Positions 10,501 through 21,536 of a stretch of 64,000 bases of DNA are shown here, in pieces. Source of the DNA: Nematostella vectensis (lineage: Eukaryota > Cnidaria > Anthozoa > Actiniaria > Edwardsiidae); NCBI RefSeq assembly GCF_932526225.1, contig NC_064034.1:18786927-18850926 (forward strand). Reading direction: 5' to 3'. The notes beneath the pieces were generated by a model. It saw only the letters and a program-made list of their open reading frames with translations. It made no database searches and was not told the DNA's origin. The translations under genes and the position numbers were made by a program. How positions within the stretch are numbered: position 1 is the stretch's first letter; every line of letters starts with the position of its first letter.

Positions 10501-13500
10501 CTACTACCCTCAGCCCTCTACTGCTATACCCTTTACACTACTACCCTCAGCCCTCTATTGCTATCCCCTTTTCACTACTACCCTCAGCCCTCTACTGCTA
10601 TCCCCTTTACACCACTACCCTCAGCCCTCCACTGCTATCCCCTTTTCACTACTACCCTCAGCCCTCTACTGCTATCCCCTTTACACTACCACCCTCAGCC
10701 CTCTACTGCTATCCCCTTTACACCACTACCCTCAGCCCTCCACTGCTATCCCCTTTTCACTACTACCCTCAGCCCTCTACTGCTATCCCCTTTTCACCAC
10801 TACCCTTATCCCTCTACTGCTATTCCCTTTACACTACTACCCTCAGCCCTCTACTGCTATCCCCTTTACACTACTACCCTCAGCCCTCTACTACTATCCC
10901 CTTTACACTACTACCCTCAGCCCTCTACTACTATCCCCTTTTCACTACTACCCTTAGCCCTCTACTGCTATCCCCTTTTCACTACTACCCTCAGCCCTCT
11001 ACTGCTATCCCCTTTACACTACTACCCTCAGCCCTCTACTACTATCCCCTTTTCACTACTACCCTCAGCCCTCTACTACTATCCCCTTTTCACTACTACC
11101 CTTAGCCCTCTACTGCTATCCCCTTTTCACTACTACCCTCAGCCCTCTACTGCTATCCCCTTTACACTACTACCCTCAGCCCTCTACTACTATCCCCTTT
11201 TCACTACTACCCTCAGCCCTCTACTGCTATCCCCTTTTCACTACCACCCTCAGCCTTCTACTGCTATCCCCTTTTCACTACTACCCTCAGCCCTCTACTG
11301 CTATCCCCTTTACACTACTACCCTCAGCCCTCTACTGCTATCCCCTTTTCACTACCACCCTCAGCCCTCTACTGCTATCCCCTTTTCACTACTACCCTCA
11401 GCCCATTACTGCTATCCCCTTTTCACTACTACCCTTAGCCCTCTACTGCTATCGCCTTTACACTACTACCCTTAGCCCTCTACTGCTATCCCCTTTTTCA
11501 CCACTACCCTCAGCCTTCTACTGCTATCCCCTCTTCCCTTCTACCCTCAGCCCTCTACTACTATCCCCTTTTCACTACTACCCTCAGCACTCTACTGCTA
11601 TCCCCTTTACACTACTACCCTCAGCCCTCTCCTGCTATCCCCTTTTCACTACTACTCACAGCCCTCTACTGCTATCCCCTTTTCACCACTACCCTCAGCC
11701 CTCTACTGCTATCCCCTTTTCACTACTACACTCAGCCCTCTACTGCTATCCCCTTTTCACTACTACACTCAGCCCTCTACTGCTATCCCCTTTTCACTAC
11801 TACACTCAGCCCTCTACTGCTATCCCTTTTTCACTACTACCCTCAGCCCTCTACTGCTATCCCCTTTACACTACCACCCTCAGCCCTCTATTGCTATCCC
11901 CTTTTCACTACCACCCTAAGCCCTCTACTGCTATCCCCTTTACACTAGTACCCTCAGCCCTCTCCTGCTATCCCCTTTACACTACCACCCTCAGCCCTCT
12001 CCTGCTATCCCCTTTACACTACTACCCTCAGCCCTCTACTGCTATCCCTTTTTCACTACTACCCTCAGCCCTCTACTGCTATCCCCTTTTCACTACTACA
12101 CTCAGCCCTCTACTGCTATCCCCTTTACACTACTACCCTCAGCCCTCTACTGCTATCCCTTTTTCACTACTACCCTCAGCCCTCTACTGCTATCCCCTTT
12201 ACACTACTACACTCAGCCCTCTACTGCTATCCCCTTTACACTACTACCCTCAGCCCTCTACTGCTATCCTCTTTTCACTACTACCCTAAGCCCTCTACTG
12301 CTATCCCCTTTACACTACTACCCTCAGCCCTCTACTGCTATCCCCTTTACACTACTACCCTCAGCCCTCTACTGCTATCCTCTTTTCACTACTACCCTAA
12401 GCCCTCTACTGCTATCCCCTTTACACTAATACCCTCAGCCCTCTACTGCTATCCTCTTTTCACTACTACCCTAAGCCCTCTACTGCTATCCCCTTTACAC
12501 TAATACCCTCAGCCCTCTATTGCTATCCCCTTTTCACTACTACCCTCAGCCCTCTACTGCTATCCCCTTTTCACTACTACCCTCAGCCCTCTACTACTAT
12601 CCCCTTTTCACCACTACCCTCATACCTCTACTGCTATCCCTTTTCACTACTACCATAAGCCCTCTCCTGCTATCCCCTTTACACTACTACCCTCATCCCT
12701 CTACTGCTATCCCCTTTTCACTACTACCCTCAGCCCTCTACTACTATCCCCTTTTCACCACTACCCTCAGCCCTCTACTACTATACCCTTTACACTACTC
12801 CCCTTAGCACTCTACTGCTATCCCCTTTTCACCACTACCCTCAGCCCTCTACTGCTATCCCCTTTACACTACTACCCTCAGCCCTCTACTGCTATCCCTT
12901 TTCACTACTACCATAAGCCCTCTCCTGCTATCCCCTTTACACTACTACCCTCAGCCCTCCACTGCTATACCCTTTACACTACTACCCTCAGCCCTCTATT
13001 GCTATCCCCTTTTCACTACTACCCTCAGCCCTCTACTGCTATCCCCTTTTCACTACTACCCTCAGCCCTCTACTACTATCCCCTTTTCACCACTACCCTC
13101 ATACCTCTACTGCTATCCCTTTTCACTACTACCATAAGCCCTCTCCTGCTATCCCCTTTACACTACTACCCTCATCCCTCTACTGCTATCCCCTTTTCAC
13201 TACTACCCTCAGCCCTCTACTACTATCCCCTTTTCACCACTACCCTCAGCCCTCTACTACTATACCCTTTACACTACTCCCCTTAGCACTCTACTGCTAT
13301 CCCCTTTACACTACTACACTCAGCCCTCTACTGCTATCCCCTTTACACTACTACCCTCAGCCCTCTACTGCTATCCCTTTTCACTACTACCATAAGCCCT
13401 CTCCTGCTATCCCCTTTACACTACTACCCTCAGCCCTCCACTGCTATACCCTTTACACTACTACCCTCAGCCCTCTACTGCTATCCCCTTTTCACCACTA

Positions 13501-16500
13501 CCCTCAGCACTCTCCTGCTATCCCCTTTACACTACTCCCCTTAGCACTCTACTGCTATCCCCTTTTCACCACTACATTCATCCCTCTACTGCTATCCCCT
13601 TTTCACTACTACCCTCAGCCCTCTACTACTATCCCTTTTTCACTACTACACTCAGCCCTCTACTGCTATCCCCTTTTCACTACTACCCTCAGCACTCTAC
13701 TGCTATCCCCTTCACACTACTACCCTCAGCCCTCTCCTGCTATCCCCTGTTCACTACTACCCTCAGCCCTCTACTGCTATCCCTTTTTCACCACTACCCT
13801 CAGCCCTCTACTGCTATCCCCTTTACACTACTACCCTCAGCCCTCTACTGCTATCCCCTTTTCACTACTACCCTCAGCCCTCTACTGCTATCCCCTTTTC
13901 ACTACTACCCTTAGCCCTCTACTGCTATCCCCTTTACACTACTACCCTCAGCCCTCTCCTGCTATCCCCTTTTCACTACTACCCTCAGCACTCTACTGCT
14001 ATCCCCTTTTCACTACTACCCTCAGCCCTCCACTGCTATACCCTTTACACTACTACCCTCAGCCCTCTACTGCTATCCCCTTTTCACTACTACCCTCAGC
14101 CCTCTACTGCTATCCCCTTTTCACCACTACCCCCAGCCCTCTACTGCTATCCCCTGTTCACTACTACCCTCAGCCCTCTACTACTATCCCCTTTTCACTA
14201 CTACCCTCAGCCCTCTACTACTATCCCCTTTTCACTACTACCCTCAGCCCTCTCCTGCTATCCCCTTTACACTACTACCCTCAGCCCTCTACTGCTATCC
14301 CTTTTTCACTACTACCCTCAGCCCTCTACTGCTATCCCTTTACACTACTACCCTCAGCCCTCTACTGCTATCCCCTTTTCACTACTACCCTCAGCCCTCC
14401 ACTGCTATCCCCTTTTCACTACTACCCTCAGCCCTCTACTGCTATCCCTTTTTCACTAATACCCTCAGCCCTCTACTGCTATCCCCTTTACACTACTACC
14501 CTCAGCCCTCTACTGCTATCCCCTTTTCACTACTACCCTCAGCCCTCTACTGCTATCCCCTTTTCACTACTACCCTCAGCCCTCTACTGCTATCCCTTTT
14601 CACTACTACCCTCAGCCCTCTACTGCTATCCCTTTTCACCACTACCCTCAGCCCTCTACTGCTATCCCTTTTCACCACTACCCTCAGCCCTCTACTGCTA
14701 TCCCCTTTTCACTACTACCCTCAGCACTCTACTGCTATCACCGTTCTGCGTTTCATCTGCCCTTCATGCTTTTTAACTGCTATTTCATCAGAACTCATTA
14801 TTATTTCTCAGTAATGAGTTACTTCCCTTAATATTTATAACCCGGGGGTTGTTCGTTGGTACCTTTTAAGGGTAAAAATTGGCTCGAGCCACGCCCTTTT
14901 TGGAACCTTTTAGGGGTAAAAATGAAATTCCCTACGAGCATCCCCGTCGTTATAATATTGGAGTCCTCCCCTCTTCCCCCCCCCCCCCCGGGATTTATAA
15001 CGGCCTTGAACAGCTTTGGTTTCTTGACTCTTCTTTTCATGTTCATAACAAGTTTATTTCACATCATATATAGGTGGATGGACTGCGATCAAGAAATGGG
15101 AAGCAACATCGAATCCTTTCTCAACGGAAAACACGTGGTCTGATTATGTGCGATTGTCCGATTATCATGACCCGCAGTACCTTTTCAGCGCTCCCACCAT
15201 GTTGAAACTGAAGCAAGACATGGGCTATGATCAGATGCGGTTCTACTGCTACAAAGAGTCAGTCAAACGAGTGGTTCACATCATGACGAACCAGGACGAG
15301 CACGGCTACAGCGCCGTCAGGTCTGTTGACAGGTGACAATTCAGTGGCGGATCTAGGATTTAGAAAAGGGGGGTGATTTTTTTTTACTCTTTCGCGATTA
15401 TTTTTTTTTTCAGAATTTTAAAGAACATATATTACATGTTACAAATTCTTCTACAAAATTTCGAGAATACTTTTTTCCCTGTCTGTGAAGATCGCGTTAC
15501 TTATTAAAGGTTTAAATTACAGAAAACCAAAAGCATAACAGCTCCTTTTAAACCTACTGTACCGGAGGAACACTTAAAAGAGAAGATAACGCCATCTGCC
15601 AAAAACTGCCAAAAACGCCTATGCCTACATTTTGCAAAAATCCTCCAGTTTGCGCTTTCTATTTTCGGGTGCAAGTGCATCAACCACAACACAATTTTAA
15701 CAAAGGAATTCTGCCGGCGACTTGTCAAAAAACTTGAAAAGCTCTTGGGCATGTTGATAAGTTCCTCGCAGCTTTAGTTTGCTTTTCCACTCTACTATAT
15801 GTGCGAGCATGAATTTGCCAGCTGCGCTCCGTCTACACTCGAAGAATACATAAAAAAATGCTAGATAGATATTTGAATAGAAAAATGTAAGGCGCTACTT
15901 GATTTGTTACAGCCGAATTCGATGTATAGCGAAAGTTTCCCCCCCCCCCCCATCCATAGAATCAAATCGCCCTATCTTTTAGGGCATTAAATTCAACTAA
16001 CTGCCTTGAAATTATTACGCTTTTGCTGTCCCTTAGGGGGTCTCACAGTGATTTTAGAGCTTCAACCACACCCAATGTGCTATCCTTAAGGGTTAAAAAA
16101 TAATGTTGAAAAGTGCTATCCCAAGGGGTTTTCAGCTTTTCTGTTCCGCCATTCATACCGATCTGATTTATGTCCTGTTAGTGCCCCCTAGTGCAGTGGC
16201 CTGGCTTTCTGTCACAAACATTGTCTAGTTTTCGTCCAGTAAATAGCATCACGATAATCCTAATTCGGCTGTAACAATGTGCAACGATTTTTTTCTTTTT
16301 CACAAATGCTTTTTATTTCGCCCAACAAGGGGGGTGACATGTCACCCCCGTCACCACCCCTGGATCCGCCACTGGACAATTTTTGGTATGGTTTATTATG
16401 TTACTTAACATTTTGTGGGGGAGGCGAGGGAGGGGAAGATTAGGAAGGGGTGGGAGGGGGGCCTCTCCGGATTTATAAGTAAAGCAAGTGGCCAAGAAAG

Positions 16501-16990
16501 GCACATAACCAAATGTCATAATCTACAACACAACATCATCATTACACAGCCACCAAAAACGGTTTTGAGAGTTCTGGCTCCCTGTGAAACTTTCTTGTTG
16601 AAGTGTTACTAGATCTCAAATAAACCGACTAGTTTAAGCGGTAATTGACGAACTTCCCTTGTCTTACCCAGATTTCTTACGGAATACCCCAGTCCCAACC
16701 CCCAAGCTTGCGAGTCGTTTACTCGACTGCCAGACGATACCTCTTTTCTGTCTGGAAACTGTGCTCTGTGGGGGGATCTTTGCGACGGCACGAATAACTG
16801 CAACTACTGGGGGCACAGCGCCTATGAAGGGAACTGGAGGTCTTTGTGTCGACAGGCGGTTTACAAGAATCAAGTAACGATGGCACTGCATATGATTTGC
16901 TTTGTAGGAGAGAAACTGTATTGTGATGACAGTGTAGGAAGAGATGCCTCAATTTCTGTTGGAGATAAATTTATGTTATACGTTCGATGA
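7480..16990 (+). CDS. Secreted PAN/Apple-like, EGF-like and fibrinogen-like domain protein (six exons)
   Basis: Coding exons: 7480-7588, 8517-8737, 9148-9274, 9355-9507, 15074-15332, 16672-16990 (stop TGA 16988-16990). All have AG/GT borders and matching phases (1,0,1,1,2), giving 395 residues. Residues 1-20 are a hydrophobic signal peptide. Residues 37-110 form a Cys-containing PAN/Apple-like module with two N-glycosylation sequons (NAS, NIT). Residues 111-152 are an EGF-like module (CKNGGTC..CQCASDYTDENC). The rest starts like a fibrinogen-related domain (GVYWIQP, FTVYCDM, TDGGGWTAIKKW), continues with a Cys/Trp-rich segment (LSGNCALWG, NCNYWGH), and ends SVGDKFMLYVR. This layout is common among uncharacterised extracellular proteins of cnidarians; a role in adhesion, matrix or recognition is inference. 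Introns four and five were enlarged by a minisatellite and a transposon. The first-exon choice rests on a strong start context (CACCATGG), the signal peptide and the phase. Confidence 0.82.
8195..8420 (+). repeat. Dispersed repeat, copy 1 (intron 1)
   Basis: AAGAACGTCCAGCCTAAGAT and the following TTTCACCTAATTTAAAGAACATG closely match 49198-49240. Weaker similarity continues through CATTCTAAAATACAG and GTAATTCTCTCCCTAATGATTAATTGG, which compares with 49286-49360. It is a short interspersed repeat of unknown class. Confidence 0.5.
8517..8737 (+). CDS. Exon 2: PAN/Apple-like module
   Basis: The acceptor TTCAG precedes 8517 and the donor GTAAGA follows 8737. The product carries the FDCTFECLTNPQCVSLNF pattern of PAN/Apple modules and two N-glycosylation sequons. 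Confidence 0.82.
9148..9274 (+). CDS. Exon 3: EGF-like module
   Basis: TATTCAG precedes the exon and GTACAT follows it. Six cysteines lie in EGF order: CVGYPCKNGGTC, then ESCDWRNYECQC, then NC. One extra Cys sits in the loop before the fourth expected position. Confidence 0.82.
9355..9507 (+). CDS. Exon 4: first part of the fibrinogen-like region
   Basis: It encodes KSCLQIL, GNGVYWIQP and FTVYCDMVTDG, the N-terminal signature of fibrinogen-related domains. The donor GTAACT follows 9507 in phase 1. The Gly-Gly-Gly-Trp motif is completed across the 5.6-kb intron. Confidence 0.82.
9940..14740 (+). repeat. Intronic minisatellite, 37-bp unit, about 130 copies
   Basis: Consensus unit: CCCTCAGCCCTCTACTGCTA followed by TCCCCTTTTCACTACTA, 37 bases. 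Variants swap TTTT for TTTA, TACTG for TACTA or TCCTG, and ACTAC for ACCAC. The strand is strongly biased: very few G on the + strand. Because 37 is not a multiple of three and the unit lacks stops, all three + frames stay open for long stretches, so the large repeat ORFs here are not genes. A larger block is duplicated inside the array (12500-12807 and 12980-13286 are essentially identical, 479 bases apart). It lies wholly in the fourth intron of the secreted-protein gene. Confidence 0.95.
14836..14992 (+). mobile_element. MITE fragment, CCCGGGGG/CCCCCCGGG-ended family
   Basis: It starts ACCCGGGGGTTG and ends in a poly-C run plus GGGATTTATAA. It contains two CCTTTTAGGGGTAAAAA-like words and the GAGCATCCCCGTCG motif near its right end, shared with the element at 19384-19803 (GGGGATCATCGTCG). 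ATTTATAA flanks the left end and ATTTATAACGG the right, a possible target duplication. Confidence 0.55.
15074..15332 (+). CDS. Exon 5: fibrinogen-like region, middle
   Basis: TATATAG precedes 15074. The exon opens with GGWTAIKKWEA, the expected continuation of TDG in exon 4. It ends SVDR at a phase-2 GTGACA donor. A transposon starts nine bases after the exon end. Confidence 0.82.
15342..16374. mobile_element. hAT-like non-autonomous DNA transposon next to a splice donor
   Basis: The ends are imperfect inverted repeats, CAGTGGCGGATCTAGG at the left and CCTGGATCCGCCACTG at the right. The flanks are the direct repeat GACAATT (15335-15341 and 16375-16381). Terminal sequence and target duplication fit hAT-type elements, though seven bases rather than eight are exact. 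No transposase frame is seen inside. The left duplication directly adjoins the exon-5 donor (AG|GTGACAATT), so the insertion kept the splice site. Confidence 0.8.
16672..16990 (+). CDS. Exon 6: C-terminal Cys/Trp-rich segment and stop
   Basis: CTTACCCAG precedes the exon. Reading FLTEYPSPNPQACESF, then LSGNCALWGDLCDG and NCNYWGH, it ends SVGDKFMLYVR and TGA. Other frames across this exon also stay open for 65-75 codons, but only this one keeps the phase and the family-like ending. Confidence 0.82.
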
Positions 16991-17039
16991 GGGAAAATAG
17001 CCACTTGTCTTATAGACTCTTCATTGACATTAGAATATA

Positions 17040-17405
17040 AAGCCACTATCGTCATCATCATCATTACTATCATCATCATCATCATTACCATCGTCATCAT
17101 CTTCATCATTACTGTCGTCATCATCATCATTACTATCGTCATCATCATCATCATTACTATCGTATCATCATCATCCCTACTGTCGTCATCATCATCATTA
17201 CTATCATCATCATTACTATTGTCATAATCATACAATCATCAGTACCATCGTCGTCATCATCATTACTATCGTCATTGTCATCATTACTATCGTCATCATC
17301 ATCATCATTACTATCGTCATCATCATCATCACAACTATCGTCGTTATCATCATCATTACTATTGTCGCCGTCATCATCATCATCATCATCATCAGTCGCC
17401 GTCAT
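17040..17405. repeat. (ATC)n trinucleotide microsatellite
   Basis: Imperfect CAT/ATC repeats, interrupted by GTCATC and ACTATC words, run from shortly after the stop codon of the secreted-protein gene. The Asp-rich, Met-rich and Ser-rich ORFs here are artefacts. Confidence 0.93.
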
Positions 17406-18379
17406 CAACTTTTATCGTCACCTCATTCTATTCTTTATGGTTGACCAAAGAGCCACACATAGAAGTTTTTTTTTCTTTCCCTTTCCCACCAAGTTTTTTT
17501 CACTCTTATTATAAAAAGCATGAGAACATAATGTTTTGATTTCGATTGGCTGAGACCTGTATATTTTTCAGGTAATTCTCTCAGGTAATCGCTCTTATTG
17601 GTCATTATAGAGCGATTTGGTTCACAAAAAAATGGAGCAATAGAAACCTCAAAGAGCCAGACGTGAAACACACTCTGTAATGGTTTGGAAAAGTCTGATA
17701 TCTTTCAGTAGTCTGATAAAGGTTGATAACGAAGGGAAGAGACAAGGTGCGAAGCCCTGTGTAAAGGTGGCGAGACGTTGGCCCGGCAATGTTGACGCAG
17801 TTCGAACATCGCGTTGGGAGGTGATAGCTGGTGCAGGAGGAAGCTGGCGAGTGTGGGCGAAATTTTGAGCGAGTTCAAAATTTCAAGCTTTTGGCCAACA
17901 CTTCGCAAGCATTTCCTTTGTTTCGTGTTTATTTGAACATTAAACAGCTTTTCTGGCAGTTTGCACACGGACTCAACAATGCTGGGCTCATTAGCATCGT
18001 TTCCATAATATGCGGTCATTTAAAATATAATAAACACTGCCGCATCTATAAAAAAGAATACATCGCAAATTTTAACACTAATACCGATATATACCTGAAA
18101 TGTAAAATGCAGATCCTTATCCCACGTGCTACTTTCTAGATATCAGATTAAATTCAGTGTTTTATATTGCTCTAGTCACTTGTAGTCCTTTACAAATGGC
18201 GACCGCGTCAACATCAAGGTACAAACAGACCCGAATTCAACCGAAATCCAGTGGAATCTCAGGTCTTTTGAAAATACAGGTAAAATGATGGATTCTTGGT
18301 TGCGGTTGCCTTTGGTCCCGTCATGCATCTAACGCAAGTCAAGCTGGCAGTTTGAACAGGGCTAGAAGAGTTCACTCGT
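17406..18379. other. Gene-free stretch
   Basis: A 102-codon frame at 17831-18139 has no recognisable motif and no splice context. I do not support a gene here. Confidence 0.45.
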
Positions 18380-18622
18380 ATACACTCTTTCACAAAAGGT
18401 TGTCAGTGCAAATGGCGAATGGTAAATGGCTTATGGGTACTCATTATTAGTTAAATTAAAGGTGTTAAATAAAGTCCAGCAATGTCAGAGCCAAGCACTG
18501 GTAACCTTTAATGGATAATTGTTTTGATTTATCCATATTCTTCGAGACGCATTACGTTCGGTCGTAGAACTGCCATTTGCCAATCGCCATTTGCACTGAC
18601 AACCTTTATTGAAATAGGTATA
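18380..18622. mobile_element. MITE with long terminal inverted repeats
   Basis: AAAGGTTGTCAGTGCAAATG near 18395 recurs inverted as CATTTGCACTGACAACCTTT ending at 18607. The core arms match at about 34 of 36 bases, and weaker similarity extends outward to TATAC on both sides. A TA target duplication, as in Tc1/mariner-type elements, is possible. No coding capacity. Confidence 0.72.
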
Positions 18623-19383
18623 TGCATTTTTCCCGGCAAGCCCTTTGCTTTTGCTACACAGGCTATTTTCCTCTAAACCATGATTATTTTAGACACAAAT
18701 AATGTGTCTGTTTCTATAAAATTTGCCATGAATACTTATATTTCAAATATGTTTTTATAATGGGAAGTGCATTTCATTCTGAGTGGTGTTAATGTTAATA
18801 AAGCTGAATAGAGCACGATAATGGCGTTGTTTGAGTGTGTTTTTTTTTAGAGAACTCTCGATGTCTCAGCGGCGCTGTTGCATCTATGTGGCTCTCGCTA
18901 GGAGAGCTTAGAGTTACAGTGTTTATGTAGCGATTATTGGATGAGGATGTAATGGTCAGAGATGGTCGTTTAGAACTCATGCTTACCCTGTACCAAGGAC
19001 CTGCGGGATAAAAGGCGCGCTCCCAACGTATCCAGAATTTTTTTGGGGGGGAGGAGGGGGGGGCGAAATCCGAAAAAAGTGGACCAAACTTTTCAGGGGG
19101 GAGGGGTGAGGAGGAAAAAATAAAACATCTATTGCGTGACGGATAAAGGCGTTCTCTTTCATTTTATATCTATAAACATGGCCTTGACGGCTACTGGTTA
19201 TACATGCTTCTGTTGAATTTTGATGTTCTGACCAATATTAAGCTTTGTTCCTTCTTAGGGTGTTTTCTTGCCAACTGATTGACCACTTGATCTAGGTCGA
19301 CGTCGGTGTCGTAGTGACAATGGATAAGAGCTAATGCCCATAGCCTCTCTTGCCCCATGCACGATCTGTTATACGTGTGAGGC
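18623..19383. other. Gene-free stretch
   Basis: No gene or clear repeat boundary. A G-rich run occurs at 19040-19110. Confidence 0.4.
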
Positions 19384-19803
19384 CCCAGGGGGGTACTCCC
19401 TATATCTATCGGACGGGGATCATCGTCGTGTCTTTTAGGGTGCAAATTTGGAGCCTTGGGTATCTTTTAGTGGTGAAAATGACAATGCCCATATTTTTTT
19501 TACCTCGGTATCTTTTAGGGTGCTACTATAGCCATCGCTCATCTAACTTGTAGCTAATAGAAGAGCGTTAAAACGTGTCAATCTTCCATTAGAGTCAATT
19601 TTAAATAAACGTTTTTATTACAAATTATTTACAGTTGTTTGAGGTATCTTGGGGTAGATTCATGCCTAACCACGCCCACTTAAGTATCTTTTAGGGTTAA
19701 AATATAACCAGACCACGCCCACTTTAGTATCTTTTAGGGTTGTTTTAAAAAAATCCCGACAATGATCCCCATCCGTTTGATATCGGAGTACCCCCCATCC
19801 CGG
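19384..19803. mobile_element. MITE with GGGGTACTCC terminal inverted repeats
   Basis: The left end CCCAGGGGGGTACTCC..ATATC..CGGACGGGGATCATCGTCG mirrors the right end, which reads ATGATCCCC, CATCCG, GATATCGGAGTACCCCCC. The interior has several TATCTTTTAGGGT words and no ORF. Related fragments occur at 14836-14992 and 63886-63960. Confidence 0.75.
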
Positions 19804-20290
19804 GGCCGGAGGCGTTGCAGTGCCTTCGCGCTCTCTCCTCTAGTATAGTGCACCATATCTTTAGCAGCGTGGAGATATTAGGGAACACTTCTTCAGAGCT
19901 TGCACTACGGTACTTGGTCTACAATTGCACTGATTCGCGTCGTTTCTAGAAAAAAAAAAAGATCGGCAAGGAAGCCAATAATGTTGAGATATTTTTGTTG
20001 AAACAACCAATTTTCTGAGTTGCAATTTAATCTGGCTTGTTATTAGACTGGACAAATAAATCTTCAATGAAGTTACCATAGGTTTCTATATATAGTGTTA
20101 CAATAACCTTATCATGAATCGGACCAGTTCTTAGTGCAAGGGTTCCCAACAAAGCAAAAAAGCCTCGAGCCAAGTACTGACAGACCAACATGAACAACGT
20201 CAGCTATCAACTATCAAATAATATCAGGTGATCACTTAATACTGCATATTTTTTGAGAACAGTTTAATTACCTGAGAATTGCTCTTCCAG

Positions 20291-20632
<342 letters not shown>

Positions 20633-21285
20633 CTCCCAGGAAGATGTGGTGATTAAGGAGGCAGATGTGAAAAAGCAACTAAAGAAGGTTGCAAACTGGA
20701 AGATGCCTGGGCTGGATGGAGTGCAAGGTTACTGGCTGAAGAACTTTAGAGCCCTCCATCATCCAATTGCTGAACAACTTAACCTAATTCTTGAATCAGG
20801 GTTTGTGCCACAATGGATGTACCAAGGAAGAACTGTCTTATGTGTTAAAGACCTGACACTAGGGAATACCGCAGAAAACTTCCGGCCCATAACATGCCTA
20901 CCGCTGATGTGGAAACTACTCAGCGGAACACTCGCAGACAAAATATACGATCACTTAGAAAATGCAGAAGTGCTCCCTGTAGAACAGAAGGGATGCCGCA
21001 GAGCTTCAAGAGGCACCAAACAGCTCCTAATTGATAAAATGGTACTAAGAAATTGCAAACGAAGAAAACCCAATTTGGCAATGGTTTGGATTGATTATCG
21101 GAAGGCTTACGACATGGTTCCACACTCCTGGATTTTGGAACGTTAAACATGACTGGCGTAGCTCCAATCATCCAATTGTTGTTGCGCAACAGCATGCTAA
21201 ACTGGAAAACGACACTAACATCAAGTGGACAAACTCTGGGAGAAGTGAAAATACAACGAGGCATTTTTCGAGGCAATAGCCTTTC
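20633..21285 (+). mobile_element. R4/Dong-like non-LTR retrotransposon, 5' part (truncated, reverse transcriptase)
   Basis: The translated frame (20646-21146, then one base out of frame to 21285) shows reverse-transcriptase segments of the R2/R4 type: WKMPGLDGVQGYWLK, ENFRPITCLPLMWKLL, EQKGCRR, and the catalytic-Asp block WIDYRKAYDMVPHSWI. A single-base loss after the HSWILE codons shifts the frame, so this copy is dead. It lacks the N-terminal region, joining (TAA)n directly inside the RT domain. The 3' half continues at 25829 after the Gypsy insertion. Confidence 0.85.
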
Positions 21286-21467
21286 TGTTGTAATATGTAT
21301 ATTGCCCTCCTTGGGTTCCCTGTGGCCCCTGATGTTTGATTGGGACCCCCCGTAGGGGCTGGTTCCTCGTTGAAGCTCGGAGTTAGTTGTAATTTAGATA
21401 TTGAGAAATATTAGTTGAATTAAACCACGAATTGAAAGCATAATCGTGAGGATCTGAACGTATAACA
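21286..21467 (+). repeat. 5' LTR
   Basis: It begins TGTTGTAATATG and ends GAACGTATAACA. No difference from the 3' LTR was seen by eye. Confidence 0.95.
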
Positions 21468-21481
21468 TGGTGTCAGAAGTC
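21468..21481 (+). promoter_or_regulatory. Primer-binding site, tRNA-Leu-like
   Basis: TGGTGTCAGAAGTC begins immediately after the 5' LTR. TGGTGTCAG complements the 3' end of animal leucine tRNAs of the type ending CTGACACCA. Position and sequence together make it the minus-strand primer site. Confidence 0.75.
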
Positions 21482-21536
21482 AAGTAAAAGTTTAACGAGA
21501 ATCAAGGTAAAGAATATCGAGAAAAGAATTGAAATT

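Noticed and set aside
9885-13286. Large ORFs (up to 354 codons) rich in Ser, Leu, Tyr and Pro, in all three + frames
   Set aside because: They are by-products of a stop-free 37-bp minisatellite within an intron; every frame is open and the period is 37 residues.
9940-14740. Possible CRISPR-like array
   Set aside because: Direct tandem units without unique spacers, in a eukaryotic intron. The other arrays (43783, 46838, 47829, 58620, 63494) fail for the same reason.
16870-17514. Asp/Met-rich and Ser/Ile-rich ORFs
   Set aside because: Translations of the (ATC)n microsatellite.
17761-17821. Possible tRNA-like GTTCGAAC word
   Set aside because: No matching A box or cloverleaf could be drawn around it. 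No tRNA or rRNA gene was found in the window.
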